From Dethiobacter alkaliphilus (lineage in GTDB: Bacteria; Bacillota; Dethiobacteria; DTU022; UBA8154), in NCBI GenBank assembly GCA_016841605.1, contig JAENYV010000012.1:55103-118943 (forward strand): a DNA stretch of 63,841 nucleotides, written 5' to 3'. Positions 43,641 through 53,034 of this stretch are shown piece by piece. The translations under genes and the position numbers were made by a program. The stretch's first letter is position 1. Every line of letters starts with the position of its first letter. The notes under the pieces were generated by a model. The model made no database searches and had not been told where the DNA came from. It was given only the letters and a program-made list of their open reading frames with translations.

Positions 43641-44786
43641 ATGGGATTCAAGAAAAAATCGCTTGTCAGAAGTTCCTTATTTATTCTTTTAACAGGTATC
43701 TTCTTGACCGCCGGACTGATTCTCTGTAGTGAATATAATATATCCGTCTCAAAGGTTTCTCCTGTGGAGGCAATTCCGATTTCGGAGACCGTATCAGCAA
43801 ATGTATTTCTCGGACCGGATACTATCCAGACCATTGTTAAACAAACAGGCCCTGCTGTTGTTAAAATTGAGACAGAAATACAAGCTCAAGGACAATACAG
43901 CCCGTTTCTCAATGATCCCTTCTTCCGGGATTTCTTTGGAGACTCATTTAAAAGTCAACCGGAAATCACCAATGGTTTGGGTTCAGGTTTTATCATCTCT
44001 CAGGACGGCTATATTGTCACCAATAATCATGTTGTTGATGGTGCTTCAAAAGTAAATGTCTATTTAAGCAGCAGTCAAGAACCTTACGCGGCTGAATTAA
44101 TCGGTTCAGATGGGCAATTAGATCTGGCAGTATTAAAAATTAATGCCGGTAATAATCTTCCATTTCTAGAGTTTGGAGATACCAACAAGCTTGAAGTCGG
44201 CAGCTGGGTTATAGCAATCGGCAACCCGTATGGACTTGACCATACCGTTACAGTTGGTGTTATAAGTGCAAAGGGTAGACCAATTACTATTGACGGAAAC
44301 GAGTTTAAAGATCTTTTGCAGACCGATGCTTCGATCAACCCGGGCAATAGTGGCGGTCCTTTAATCAATCTTCAGGGTAAAGTAATCGGTATTAATACGG
44401 CAATAAATGCCCAGGCTCAGGGGATAGGGTTTGCTATTCCCAGCTCAACCGTTACTCAAGTCTTGGACCAGCTTATCAGTAATGGAAAAGTAATCAGACC
44501 ATGGATGGGGATTTACATGCAACCGGTTACGGAGGAGCTTGCGGATTACTTTGGCCTGGAAAAGATTGAAGGTGTTTTGATACGTGCCGTTGCCGAAGAT
44601 TCGCCTGCCCAGAAAGCGGGTCTGCAAAGAGGAGATATTATTCTCGAATATAACAAGAAAAAAATTAATGACCCCGATACTTTATCGGAAGAAGTCCTGA
44701 ATACGGAAATTGGGGATAAAGTGGTTTTGTTGGTTTATAGAGACGGGAACACTATCTATTTACCAATTACAATTGAAGAAAGATAG
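43641..44786 (+). CDS. HtrA/DegP-type membrane-anchored serine protease
   Basis: 381 residues. N-terminal anchor (about 10-30), trypsin-like domain with triad His130 (NNHVVDGA), Asp161 (LDLAVLK) and Ser237 (GNSGGP), then one PDZ domain (about 285-375). It degrades misfolded or regulatory proteins outside the membrane. It is the last gene of the operon, with SD TTGGAGG. Its last codons are repeated at 48617-48652. It could also cleave the anti-sigma factor, but nothing in the sequence shows this. Confidence 0.92.
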   Translation: MGFKKKSLVRSSLFILLTGIFLTAGLILCSEYNISVSKVSPVEAIPISETVSANVFLGPDTIQTIVKQTGPAVVKIETEIQAQGQYSPFLNDPFFRDFFGDSFKSQPEITNGLGSGFIISQDGYIVTNNHVVDGASKVNVYLSSSQEPYAAELIGSDGQLDLAVLKINAGNNLPFLEFGDTNKLEVGSWVIAIGNPYGLDHTVTVGVISAKGRPITIDGNEFKDLLQTDASINPGNSGGPLINLQGKVIGINTAINAQAQGIGFAIPSSTVTQVLDQLISNGKVIRPWMGIYMQPVTEELADYFGLEKIEGVLIRAVAEDSPAQKAGLQRGDIILEYNKKKINDPDTLSEEVLNTEIGDKVVLLVYRDGNTIYLPITIEER

Positions 44787-45074
44787 TAAGTCAGATCCGG
44801 AGCAGCTTCACGGATTACAAGAATGCTTGGTTTTTAGAGATTCTTTGCGAACTGCTCCGGGTTTTCCCTGGCTTAGATGGTTTTATAGTAACTATTCTTC
44901 ATTAGGCTGCCTGGCATGGCATACCCTTCCGGATATTGCACGATGCCAGGCAGCCTCTCTATTTACCTTTTTTTATTAAACAACTTTTTAAAAATTACTT
45001 TACGTCACTCCTGTTCCGGACCCTGTGATTGATTCTGTCCTTTACCTTCCGTGCTATTTTGCTAATATTCTTTT
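44752..45074. repeat. About 320-bp duplication, left copy
   Basis: It starts in the last codons of the HtrA gene, passes through a terminator and ends with a fragment of the 3' end of a gene like that at 48914 (minus strand; 45048-45074). It aligns along its length with 48617-48933, with small indels. No promoter or gene is evident in the remaining gap to 45362. Confidence 0.85.
44904..44956 (+). terminator. Intrinsic terminator of the NEW3-ABC-HtrA operon
   Basis: A 14-bp stem (AGGCTGCCTGGCAT and its complement at 44943-44956) with a 25-nt loop is followed by CTCTATTTACCTTTTTTT, about 120 bp after the HtrA stop. Confidence 0.85.
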
Positions 45075-45362
45075 CCTCTACTCTTGCGTTCTATCCATTT
45101 ATTTGACGCTCGCTTTTCGGCCATTCAAATTCGAAAAACAGCCGCTTGCGCCTTCCCGGCAGGAAATAGGTAGCATTTGTGGAATTTGATTACATAGGAA
45201 ATAAATAATTACAGGGAAAGATGATGACTATGTTGGGCTATACCGGAAACAGGGAGGCAATGTTATGGATTTGCCATAAAAAATAGGCGACAAAATCAGT
45301 ACTATTCCGATACCGATACAGAATATTAGAGGATTCTATAAAAATAAGACGGAGGTATCATA

Positions 45363-46766
45363 ATGACTAAAACAAAAAAGGTTGTCCCTTATTTTTTGGT
45401 TGTTATAATAATGATGCTGAGTTTCATGCCTGTATCTTTAGCAGCAATTGATGCTGGCTCGGAGGAGATTCCTATCGCTAATTCAGCCGATGAGATAAAA
45501 AAACTCATTGATTTAAATGAAGCAGGATCAGAGAGCATTGAACTCGACATCTCACAAGACAAAAAGCCAACCTTCTTAGAATTGCAGAAACAGGACTTTG
45601 CAAACATAGTTACCGAAGAAGAAGGTATGGCTGCCAGATCAGGTTATAATCCCTTAAATGCTCCAGAAATACAGCTAAATTCAGAGTATATTGCCTATAT
45701 TGCTGCTCAGGGCCAACAACATATCTTTTACCTGCAGCTTCCCTACGCCGGAAAAGTAACCGAAATGCTGACCGTTCCCTCCGGCCTCAATTATGATATT
45801 GCCCTTTACCGTATCAACCCTCCCGGTGAAGGTTATACCGGCATCGCGTCTTCCAATTATGGTACCGTCTTGCAGGACTATCTCGGACGTGAACAGGTCA
45901 GCGCCATTGTCGAGGCTGGAGATTATTATGTGATTGTCCAGTCCATTACGGGGTACAGCACAACGGAGTACTATTCACTGAAAGTTATCGAGACATCTGA
46001 GTACAGTTCATGCGAGCCGAACGATAGCCTATATACGGCTCAATACGTAAACGTGCCCCTGGCGCCGAACATTACTGTTTACGACGACATAGATAGTCAG
46101 TACGATTGGGACTTTTTCAGGCTGGGATTTGCCGAAGCCGGTGAATACCGGCTGGAGATGGAACGTCTTGCCGGTAGCGGAACCCATTTACTACAAATAT
46201 ATGAATTTACTAGTGGGGGAACACTCAACATTTCTTCTGTATATGATGATGATTATTATTTTTATTTTGATTTTAACAGCAGCAGTACCTATTACATCAG
46301 GATCACACCACTAATATATGTTAGCGGAACAGAGTACTACATCAACATACAAAAAGCGGTCAGAACGGTGGAAATTACTCAGGTATGGAGCCCGGCATCC
46401 GCACCGCCGGCTTATTACCCGGGACAGCGGACCGATGTGTTCAGCGGCGGCGGTATGTTTGTGGTCCAGGATGAAGCACAGGTACGGGGCATAGCCAAAG
46501 ACGCCCAGGGCCGCCCGGTTCCCAATGCTCTCCTTAGGATGAGATTTGACAGCACGAATAGCGACTATCCTCAATGGTATACTTATGGATATACTGATGT
46601 CGATGGAGAGTTCGATATCTATACCTTGTGTCCAGAGTGTTATTATACCGAGGCGCTGTCCTATCCCCCATACTACTTCAGATATTCCGGTGCTAATTTT
46701 ATTGTCTGGGACCCGGGGACTGGATCTGGAACCGTTGAGGCAGTTATCCATATGTACAGCAACTAA
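45363..46766 (+). CDS. Secreted protein with PPC-like beta domains and a carboxypeptidase-regulatory-like domain
   Basis: 467 residues with signal peptide (about 1-28), a short acidic linker, two PPC-like beta domains (about 105-215 and 220-335; the second begins EPNDSLYTAQYV) and a C-terminal domain with AQVRGIAKDAQGRPVPNALL, typical of the CarboxypepD_reg/Ig-like fold. The tail has a Cys pair (LCPEC). No catalytic domain was seen. It lies in the segment between the 320-bp repeats. SD ACGGAGG. The role is unknown, perhaps surface binding. Confidence 0.8.
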   Translation: MTKTKKVVPYFLVVIIMMLSFMPVSLAAIDAGSEEIPIANSADEIKKLIDLNEAGSESIELDISQDKKPTFLELQKQDFANIVTEEEGMAARSGYNPLNAPEIQLNSEYIAYIAAQGQQHIFYLQLPYAGKVTEMLTVPSGLNYDIALYRINPPGEGYTGIASSNYGTVLQDYLGREQVSAIVEAGDYYVIVQSITGYSTTEYYSLKVIETSEYSSCEPNDSLYTAQYVNVPLAPNITVYDDIDSQYDWDFFRLGFAEAGEYRLEMERLAGSGTHLLQIYEFTSGGTLNISSVYDDDYYFYFDFNSSSTYYIRITPLIYVSGTEYYINIQKAVRTVEITQVWSPASAPPAYYPGQRTDVFSGGGMFVVQDEAQVRGIAKDAQGRPVPNALLRMRFDSTNSDYPQWYTYGYTDVDGEFDIYTLCPECYYTEALSYPPYYFRYSGANFIVWDPGTGSGTVEAVIHMYSN

Positions 46767-46927
46767 AAAAATGTATCAAGCATTTCATTTGTTTTTATTT
46801 AACTTTTTTCGAAGCATGACGATATAAAGGTACGGAAAAGGTAATTTTGCGGAAGGAGCCGTGAAGGGCAAGACGGAGTTTGCCCGGCGGCTCTTCTATT
46901 TTAAATATATATAAAGAGGTGATACAA

Positions 46928-47695
46928 ATGCCGATGATAACAATAGCGATGCTGAATGGACAGCCGAGGCCTTGGTTTGTACCACCGGAACCTATCGTGC
47001 TGCCAAGAGAAGAGGAAAAACCACAAATAGAAATTAATTTAGACAAATGGGAACCGTCCCTACCTTCGGTATGCGAGGGGATCTTTGCGGAGAGAGAACG
47101 CAAGTGCTTTCTTGAAAATGGTATTATGATGTGGAATGCCCATTTTATCAAAGACCTTTCAGAAGAACAACAGCTATTGTTCATTAATACCCTAAATGCT
47201 ATTGAGGGAAGCATGCTTCGTCTGAACAGTACTCCGTGGGGCTCTGACAACAGTATCTGCGGAGCCGTGTACGGTCAGAATCTGGCTAAAATTGAGATGA
47301 CCAGCAGGATGCTGGGGGGTAAATATGCGGACAAGATGAAGGAGGTCCTCGATTGGTATGCTGAAAACACCATACTTAGAGGAAGAGCATTTGGTTCGCT
47401 CCCCTCCCGGTATAATGTAGATTTCCAGGAATTTGAAAACATTTTTGCAGAGCTGGGAAATTACGACAATCCAAAGGAATTCAAGCAGCAGTTAAAGGTT
47501 AGGTTTGAAAAACTGACGGATGCGCTCGGTGAAAAGTTCGCCAAACCTATACCGCACTTTTTCGGTAATATATGGACAGACTTCATAGGTTTTCTCGTCA
47601 AGGATTGGGATAATTATATCTCGAAACTCATGATATATACGCCATCAAAGGAAATAGCCGCATTTATGCATAAAGGAATCGACGTACTGGTTTAA
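46928..47695 (+). CDS. Hypothetical protein
   Basis: 255 residues from the ATG at 46928 (SD AGAGGTGAT); the frame opens earlier at 46880 without support. A Pro/Trp-rich start (QPRPWFVPPEP) is followed by a mainly helical soluble body. No signal peptide, membrane helix or known motif. It may share a transcript with the secreted protein 160 bp upstream. I do not recognise it. Confidence 0.65.
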   Translation: MPMITIAMLNGQPRPWFVPPEPIVLPREEEKPQIEINLDKWEPSLPSVCEGIFAERERKCFLENGIMMWNAHFIKDLSEEQQLLFINTLNAIEGSMLRLNSTPWGSDNSICGAVYGQNLAKIEMTSRMLGGKYADKMKEVLDWYAENTILRGRAFGSLPSRYNVDFQEFENIFAELGNYDNPKEFKQQLKVRFEKLTDALGEKFAKPIPHFFGNIWTDFIGFLVKDWDNYISKLMIYTPSKEIAAFMHKGIDVLV

Positions 47696-47886
47696 ACTTC
47701 TAAACTCCCATGGTAAGATGCAGTTGTTATTAGGTGGAAAGCATGGAGATGCTGTTTAATTCATTACCTGGTTTTTGCCGCACAGGCACTCCTCTGATTT
47801 CACTTGCTTTTTAAAAGAAATGGCTAAGATCGTTACCTAATCTTTGATGTAACATGTCATTACAGTAAGACTGGGGATGTTTTCAG

Positions 47887-48472
47887 ATGGCACTCAAAAT
47901 ACTTATTGCCGAAAACGGAAGTTTTATTATTTCTTGAAAAAATTATAGACGGGGTTCAGGATGTTTTTGTAGTGGGAACAAGTTCTACTATCCGAGAAGC
48001 ATATCAAATGATCCTGCAGACAGAACCGGATTACGATTATATTCTAAAACCGGCTGACGAAAATCGTGTCCTTCGTGCAATAATGTACCTGCAAAAACAA
48101 AAGGAACAGGAATCCTCAGACCGTTTTTTCGAAAAAGCAGAGATGCCTTATCGCATAGCTATAAAAAAAGAAAAAGAAATATCCTTAATAGACCCAAAAA
48201 AAATAATCTTTCTCGAAAAAGCAGGGAAAAAAGTAACGATCCACTGTAGCGAAAGCGAGTATGAACTGATAGATACTTTAGAAAGGTTGGGGAAAAAACT
48301 AAGTCAATATTTTTTTCGCTCTCATAAATCATACCTTATTAATGTAAGTTATATACAAAAAATTGTACCATGGAATAAAAATACCTACCAGATTCACTTT
48401 AAAAATACTACTAAACAAGCCCCCTTAAGCCGCAGAAAACTTAATGAATTATTGGAAAAAATAGAGCAATAA
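47887..48472 (+). pseudogene. LytTR response regulator with damaged receiver domain
   Basis: The ATG at 47887 starts a receiver-like frame (MALKILIAEN) that shifts near 47916 into the frame ending at 48472. The receiver then runs from TEPD straight to DYILKP, losing about 45 residues that would carry the phosphorylated Asp. The LytTR DNA-binding domain (about residues 90-188 of the long frame) is intact, with FFRSHKSYLINVSYIQKI. A TTG at 47906 could start an intact shorter product lacking any phosphorylation site. Either a pseudogene or a phosphorylation-independent DNA-binding protein. Confidence 0.8.
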
Positions 48473-48485
48473 AAGGGAGAGCACT

Positions 48486-48606
48486 AGGACAGTTCTATTG
48501 ATACCATTTCTGCAAAAAATATGTTCTGATAGAATTCCAAGAAAGATTTCACGTATTTGAAAATAATCTTCTTTTATAAAGGGTATAGGTGTAAGAGAAC
48601 CATCCC
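48486..48606. repeat. Dispersed element with GGACAGTT/AACCATCC ends
   Basis: AGGACAGTT (48486-48494) and AACCATCCC (48598-48606) form imperfect inverted ends around about 100 bp of non-coding DNA. The flank GAGAGCACT also precedes the similar element at 51844. Confidence 0.55.
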
Positions 48607-48616
48607 CATAATCCCG

Positions 48617-48933
48617 CTATCTATATACCAATTACAATTGAAGAAAGATAGTCAGACAGATCCGGAGCAGCCTCGTCCTCCCTGGTTTTTAGAGAGATTC
48701 TTTGAGAACTGCTCCGGCTTTTTCTTGCTTAAATAGATATAAAGTTAAATATTTTCCATTAGGCTGCCTGGCCTGGCATACCCTTCCGGATGCCAGGCCA
48801 GGCAGCCTTCTCTATTTTGTTTATTTATTTAACTACTTTCAAAATTAAAACTGCTCCTATCGGCACTCCTGTTCCCGACCCCCTGTGATTGATTCCGGCC
48901 TTTACCTTCCGTGCTATTTTGTTAATGTTCTTT
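48617..48933. repeat. About 320-bp duplication, right copy
   Basis: It starts with 12 codons matching the end of the HtrA gene (IPITIEER then stop), includes a terminator and ends in the 3' codons of the intact gene at 48914. It is the partner of 44752-45074. Confidence 0.85.
48761..48808. terminator. Bidirectional intrinsic terminator
   Basis: An 18-bp perfect stem (48761-48778 with 48791-48808) and 12-nt loop, followed on the plus strand by TTCTCTATTTTG. On the minus strand it lies about 105 bp after the stop at 48914. It is the counterpart of 44904-44956. Confidence 0.8.
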
Positions 48934-49660
48934 CAGGAGCACTTAAAATCTCCTCCGGAACAGTTATAGAGGTCTGATTAAAGCCGCCTACTGTCGTAAT
49001 CCCGGTCACAGCAAGGGTTTTTCCGTCTTCTCCAGAGATATTAGCCGTCATTTCTATACGGTCCGGATAAAAGGTATCTTTTTGCACATAGAAAACATAT
49101 CGGGTACTGGCTGCTACTTTATCCGGTAAATTAACCCCGTTCGATTCCAAAGATGTCTTAATATCCTCTTCCAAAGTACCTGTTCCATGGATTACATAAT
49201 GCGTACTGTTGGTTAGTTCACTATCCAGCACAAAGGTTGTCATGTTAAAAGCAAGCTGGTGGGCATTCTTTAGATTTTCAGCTATTCTTGTAGCCCTTTC
49301 TCCGTTCATGTTTAATTTTACTTTGACAAACTCCCCTGTTTTGGGCTTCATCCAGTAAGCATAGCCGTCCTGCACGTAACTTTCTCTTACATTTTTTCCG
49401 TTTTTGCATGTTTGCCCATGCCTGCTGCTATTGGTTTTATCCCTTTCCACCAAGCGCTGAATCTCTACATTCCCGTCGTTCTTGCTTACAATATAGCTAC
49501 TCTCCGACTTAAAACTCTCCAGCTGTTTCATTGTCTCCACAGACTTGGCCATTATTTCCCTCGCCGACATTGTTGTCGGTGCATTCTCTCCGGCAATAGC
49601 AGGCATTGCCAGTGTAAAAAATACCATCGCAGAAAGCAAAATCGAAACCATTCTTTTCAT
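48914..49660 (-). CDS. Secreted LolA-like (DUF6612-type) protein
   Basis: 248 residues with a signal peptide (AMPAIAGE cleavage region) and a half-barrel-type sequence: REIMAKSVETMKQLESFKSE at the start, then long alternating strands and YVFYVQKDTFYPDRIEMT near the end. The pattern resembles LolA/LppX-like lipoprotein-sorting folds annotated DUF6612 in Firmicutes. There is no lipobox. It lies downstream of the two-component genes with a 94-bp gap. A 27-bp fragment of its 3' end survives at 45048-45074. Confidence 0.7.
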   Translation of the reverse strand: MKRMVSILLSAMVFFTLAMPAIAGENAPTTMSAREIMAKSVETMKQLESFKSESSYIVSKNDGNVEIQRLVERDKTNSSRHGQTCKNGKNVRESYVQDGYAYWMKPKTGEFVKVKLNMNGERATRIAENLKNAHQLAFNMTTFVLDSELTNSTHYVIHGTGTLEEDIKTSLESNGVNLPDKVAASTRYVFYVQKDTFYPDRIEMTANISGEDGKTLAVTGITTVGGFNQTSITVPEEILSAPERTLTK

Positions 49661-49754
49661 CAGAAAATCATCCTTTCCAATTATTTGATGGTTTAAATTC
49701 TACCAACGAAATATTAAATAAAAATACCGGAAAAATTAAAAATTATTAACTGGT

Positions 49755-51101
49755 TCACCTCTGCATGGGAATTACAAAAGAGATGCCAAGCCCTCCATCC
49801 TCCGGCGCATAGGCCCATATTTTTCCCCCGTGAGCTTCAACGATTCTCCGGCAAATAGCCAGACCCAGGCCACTGCCTCCCTGCTCTCTGGATCTGGATT
49901 TATCAACCCTATAAAACTGATCAAATATTTTAGTGAACTCCTCCGGTACAACACCCGCTCCTGTATCTTCAATGGAAAATTTTAAGTTAGATCCATCCTG
50001 GACACAGATCATCATAATCTTCAAATGATCTTTACTATACTTGACTGAATTGGAAATAAGATTATCAAACACCCGCTTAAATTTATCCCTGTCCACAGTC
50101 ATTACCACACCAGGCGGAATCCGGCATTCCAGAGTTAGTTCGCCGTGATGCTCCAGCAGCTCTTGCTCGTATTCTTTAACCATCTGTTCCAGATAAGGAC
50201 AGACTTCAACTCTGCTTTTTTTAAGAGCCGTATCCTGCAGCTCGCTAACGGCAAATTAGTGAAATTCCTCCAAAAGGTTGTTCATATCCCGAGCTTTGCT
50301 GTGTATTATTTGATAATACTCCTGCCGGCGTTCTTCGGTCTGCTGTTTTGCCGACAGCAACCTTTCTGAAAAACCGATTACCGATGTCAGCGGAGTTTTC
50401 AGGTCATGAGAGATCGATAAAATAAGATCTACCTGTTTTTTTCTCGATTCTTTCAAACGTTCGGTCATCTCCAAAAATTTTTGGCAGAAGTATCCGATTT
50501 CATCATCACGGTTTATATAGGGCAAATCTATGCTCAAATCATCATAATTAAATTTATCCAGGCTTTTTTGCAGCGTCAGCAGAGGTTTAACAATAGCATA
50601 ATGCAAGTAAATAATGATGGTGCCAACGATAATCGCCAGCAGCAGGAGAATTATTAACCGTATACCGCCTCCCAGAGTGCCACGCCATCCGGCAATTCTC
50701 AGCCATCTGAAAATCCTCAAAGGATACGGATGCATAATTTCTACCGTATAAACAAGATTATCTTGATAGAAGGCAAGCTCTTTTTGTTTCAATATCGGCA
50801 AATTACGTTTTACATCTTCTGTTTCCATAACCAGGCGGCCTTCGGTATCCATAATTCGGACGCTGATTTGCTGGGCATCGTAAACCTGCTGCAAATAGCT
50901 CTCCATTTCTTCTGTATCCGGATAACGTTGCATAAGGCCGCTGATAATCCCCTCGTTGACAATTTCATAATGTTCCCAGTAACTATCCAGGTTTCGGCCG
51001 AAATCATCATTTAAGAAGACTTTAAAAAAGCCGAATAGGATGGGTATAAAAAGCAAAAAAACAATTACGAGATAGAGGGGCACTTTATATTTTATACTCA
51101 T
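49755..51101 (-). pseudogene. Sensor histidine kinase interrupted by an in-frame stop
   Basis: 448 codons: two membrane helices flanking an outer sensor region (about 8-30 and 147-168), HAMP, HisKA with His232 (SISHDLKTP), then the ATPase domain with N-box DNLISNSVKYS, DTGAGV and GGSGLGLAI. Codon 282, in the second HisKA helix, is TAA (50256-50258), and the same frame continues without shift to 49755. This one change breaks an otherwise intact kinase. It overlaps the response-regulator stop by 4 bp. Sequencing error, a recent nonsense mutation or two separate polypeptides are possible. Confidence 0.88.
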
Positions 51102-51808
51102 TTACTCTCCGGTCTTCCCACGAATTTATAGCCTACACCCCAGACTGTTTTAATATATTCTCCATCCGGGTCCAACTTGTCCCTGAGATATTTAATGTGC
51201 ACCGTAACCGTATTAAGTTCCCCATAACTGGCGTTTCCCCAAATGCTCTCATAGATCTGCTCACGACTTAAAACAATATTCTGATTGTTGGCCATATAGG
51301 CCAGTATCTGGAATTCCCGGGTCGTCAGATCAATTCTCTGCCCATCCTTCCAGACTTCAAAAGAGTCAAGACAGATCTTTAAATCTTTAAAAGACAAGAC
51401 CGACGTTTTGGCCGAAACCGAACGGTTTTCCAGCTGCCGGCGGTCCCTGCGGATATGCGCCTTAACTCTTGATGTTAACTCTATTGTGCTAAAGGGTTTG
51501 GTCAGATAGTCATCTGCTCCTATCTCCAGTCCGAGAGCCTTATCCAGCTCCCTGACCTTGGCACTCAAAAATACGATTGGACCGGCATAGGTATCCCTAA
51601 TCTTTTTGCATACTTCCATACCATCCATTCCCGGCATCATAATATCCAGCAAAATCAGGTCCACCCGTTCTTTTTCATGCATAATCTTCAGGACTTCCAG
51701 ACCGTTATAGGCTTTCAGAACCTTAAAGCCTTCATCCTCCAGCGTATCCCCGATCAGTTTGACAATTTCCTTTTCATCATCAGCGATCAGCACTACACAG
51801 TCATCCAT
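51098..51808 (-). CDS. OmpR-family response regulator
   Basis: 236 residues: receiver domain with Asp55 as phosphorylation site (LILLDIMMPG) and Lys in the LTKPFS loop, then an OmpR winged helix ending VWGVGYKF. The pairing with a HAMP-type kinase resembles VanRS-like Gram-positive systems. The ATG follows GGGAGG. With its kinase split, it may be activated by other donors. Confidence 0.92.
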   Translation of the reverse strand: MDDCVVLIADDEKEIVKLIGDTLEDEGFKVLKAYNGLEVLKIMHEKERVDLILLDIMMPGMDGMEVCKKIRDTYAGPIVFLSAKVRELDKALGLEIGADDYLTKPFSTIELTSRVKAHIRRDRRQLENRSVSAKTSVLSFKDLKICLDSFEVWKDGQRIDLTTREFQILAYMANNQNIVLSREQIYESIWGNASYGELNTVTVHIKYLRDKLDPDGEYIKTVWGVGYKFVGRPESK

Positions 51809-51843
51809 AGACTAAAACCTCCCACCCAAAATAAGAGAGCACT

Positions 51844-51897
51844 GGGACGGTTTTAATTAAGCGTATAGATGTGAGTTGGAATCAGTAGAACCGTCAC
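51844..51897. repeat. Dispersed element with GGGACGGTT/AACCGTCAC ends
   Basis: GGGACGGTT (51844-51852) and AACCGTCAC (51889-51897) form inverted ends around 36 bp, followed by CATGATCCCC. It lies between the response regulator and the DUF763 gene and belongs with the copies at 48486 and the window's left edge. Confidence 0.6.
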
Positions 51898-51916
51898 CAT
51901 GATCCCCCTTCGGCCT

Positions 51917-53008
51917 TTAGTTCTTTTGAAAAGCGGCAAGGCGTTTTAAAGCTTTCATCTTATCCAGCTCGCCGATCCTGGCCCGGGAAACTGTTTCCTG
52001 TAAAAACTCAATGGACTGGTTATATGTTTCCCGGTTGACAGGGTAAGGGTGGCCGTCTTTACCGCCGTGGGCAAAACTGTAGCGGGCAGGGTCCCTGCGG
52101 CTGGGGGGCGCTCCGAAACTCAGTTCCGCCAGAAGGCTCAAAGCCCGGATGGTTTGCGGTCCCACTCCACGAATGGTCAAAAGTTCCTTGAAACCTGCAG
52201 GCTGCTCCAGATAAGCCTTATACAGGGAAGCGGAAAGCCTCTTACCCTGGGGTAAGGGGTGGTGCCGGGGCAGATCCAGAGCAATTTCGTGCTCCTTGAT
52301 TTTCGACCATTCCTTGAGAAACTGCTCCGGGTTTTCTCTGCTTAAAAGGACACTGGCCTGACGGTTTTCCTCGCTTTCCACGGCAACCATATTTAGGATA
52401 TTCTCCTTCCGATAATCACAACACACGGCATGATGGGGTTCGGAAACAAAATCGGTTATCTCCTCACCCAACCAGTGGTAGCGACGCGCCCAGCGGGAGT
52501 TTTCGTTCATGCCCTGCTGCACCACAGCCCATTCTCCCCGGGCAGTAAAAATAATACAGTGATGGTAGAGGTCGTAACCATCCTGCAAGGCCGTATTATC
52601 CACCTTGGCCACGAGTCTGCTGGTATCCTGCAGCCCCGCAACATGCCTGTCCAAAGCATATTTGCCGCCAAGCGTCTCGATCTCCCGGGGAGTCTGCAGG
52701 GCTGTCTTCCCTTTGCCCCCCGCGAGAAAAATACCCAGTTCCTGCTCCCTGTTTTTGATTCCATCCTTAATGGCCGCGCATGTTGTGGTAGTCAGGCCGG
52801 AGGAATGCCAGTCAAAACCGAGGGTACAGCCCAAAGCCTGAAACCAGTAGGGGTCGGCCATACGGCGCAATACTTCGCCCGGTCCATACTCCAGGACAAC
52901 AACTTCAATGATCAGGCCGGACAAATGTTTCATTTTTTGAAAAAGCCAGGCCGGACACTTGCCCCCGTGCAGGGGCAGCCTTGTGGTCCCTGTGCGCACT
53001 TTGCTCAA
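51917..53008 (-). CDS. DUF763-family protein
   Basis: 363 residues. The N-terminal TGTTRLPLHGGKCPAWLFQ and the GGKGKTALQTP stretch are typical of DUF763. A helix-hairpin-helix-like motif (LLTIRGVGPQTIRALSLL) sits at about 270-288. The family is common in archaea and some anaerobes with no known function; HhH and the PolX neighbour suggest DNA binding. The start appears to be TTG. It lies 26 bp downstream of polX. Confidence 0.85.
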   Translation of the reverse strand: MSKVRTGTTRLPLHGGKCPAWLFQKMKHLSGLIIEVVVLEYGPGEVLRRMADPYWFQALGCTLGFDWHSSGLTTTTCAAIKDGIKNREQELGIFLAGGKGKTALQTPREIETLGGKYALDRHVAGLQDTSRLVAKVDNTALQDGYDLYHHCIIFTARGEWAVVQQGMNENSRWARRYHWLGEEITDFVSEPHHAVCCDYRKENILNMVAVESEENRQASVLLSRENPEQFLKEWSKIKEHEIALDLPRHHPLPQGKRLSASLYKAYLEQPAGFKELLTIRGVGPQTIRALSLLAELSFGAPPSRRDPARYSFAHGGKDGHPYPVNRETYNQSIEFLQETVSRARIGELDKMKALKRLAAFQKN

Positions 53009-53034
53009 CTCCGTTCATATTCCTTCTTCAATAA

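Noticed and set aside
50256-50258. Recoded stop (selenocysteine or pyrrolysine) in the kinase
   Set aside because: The codon is TAA, which neither system uses, and the position is not a catalytic residue.
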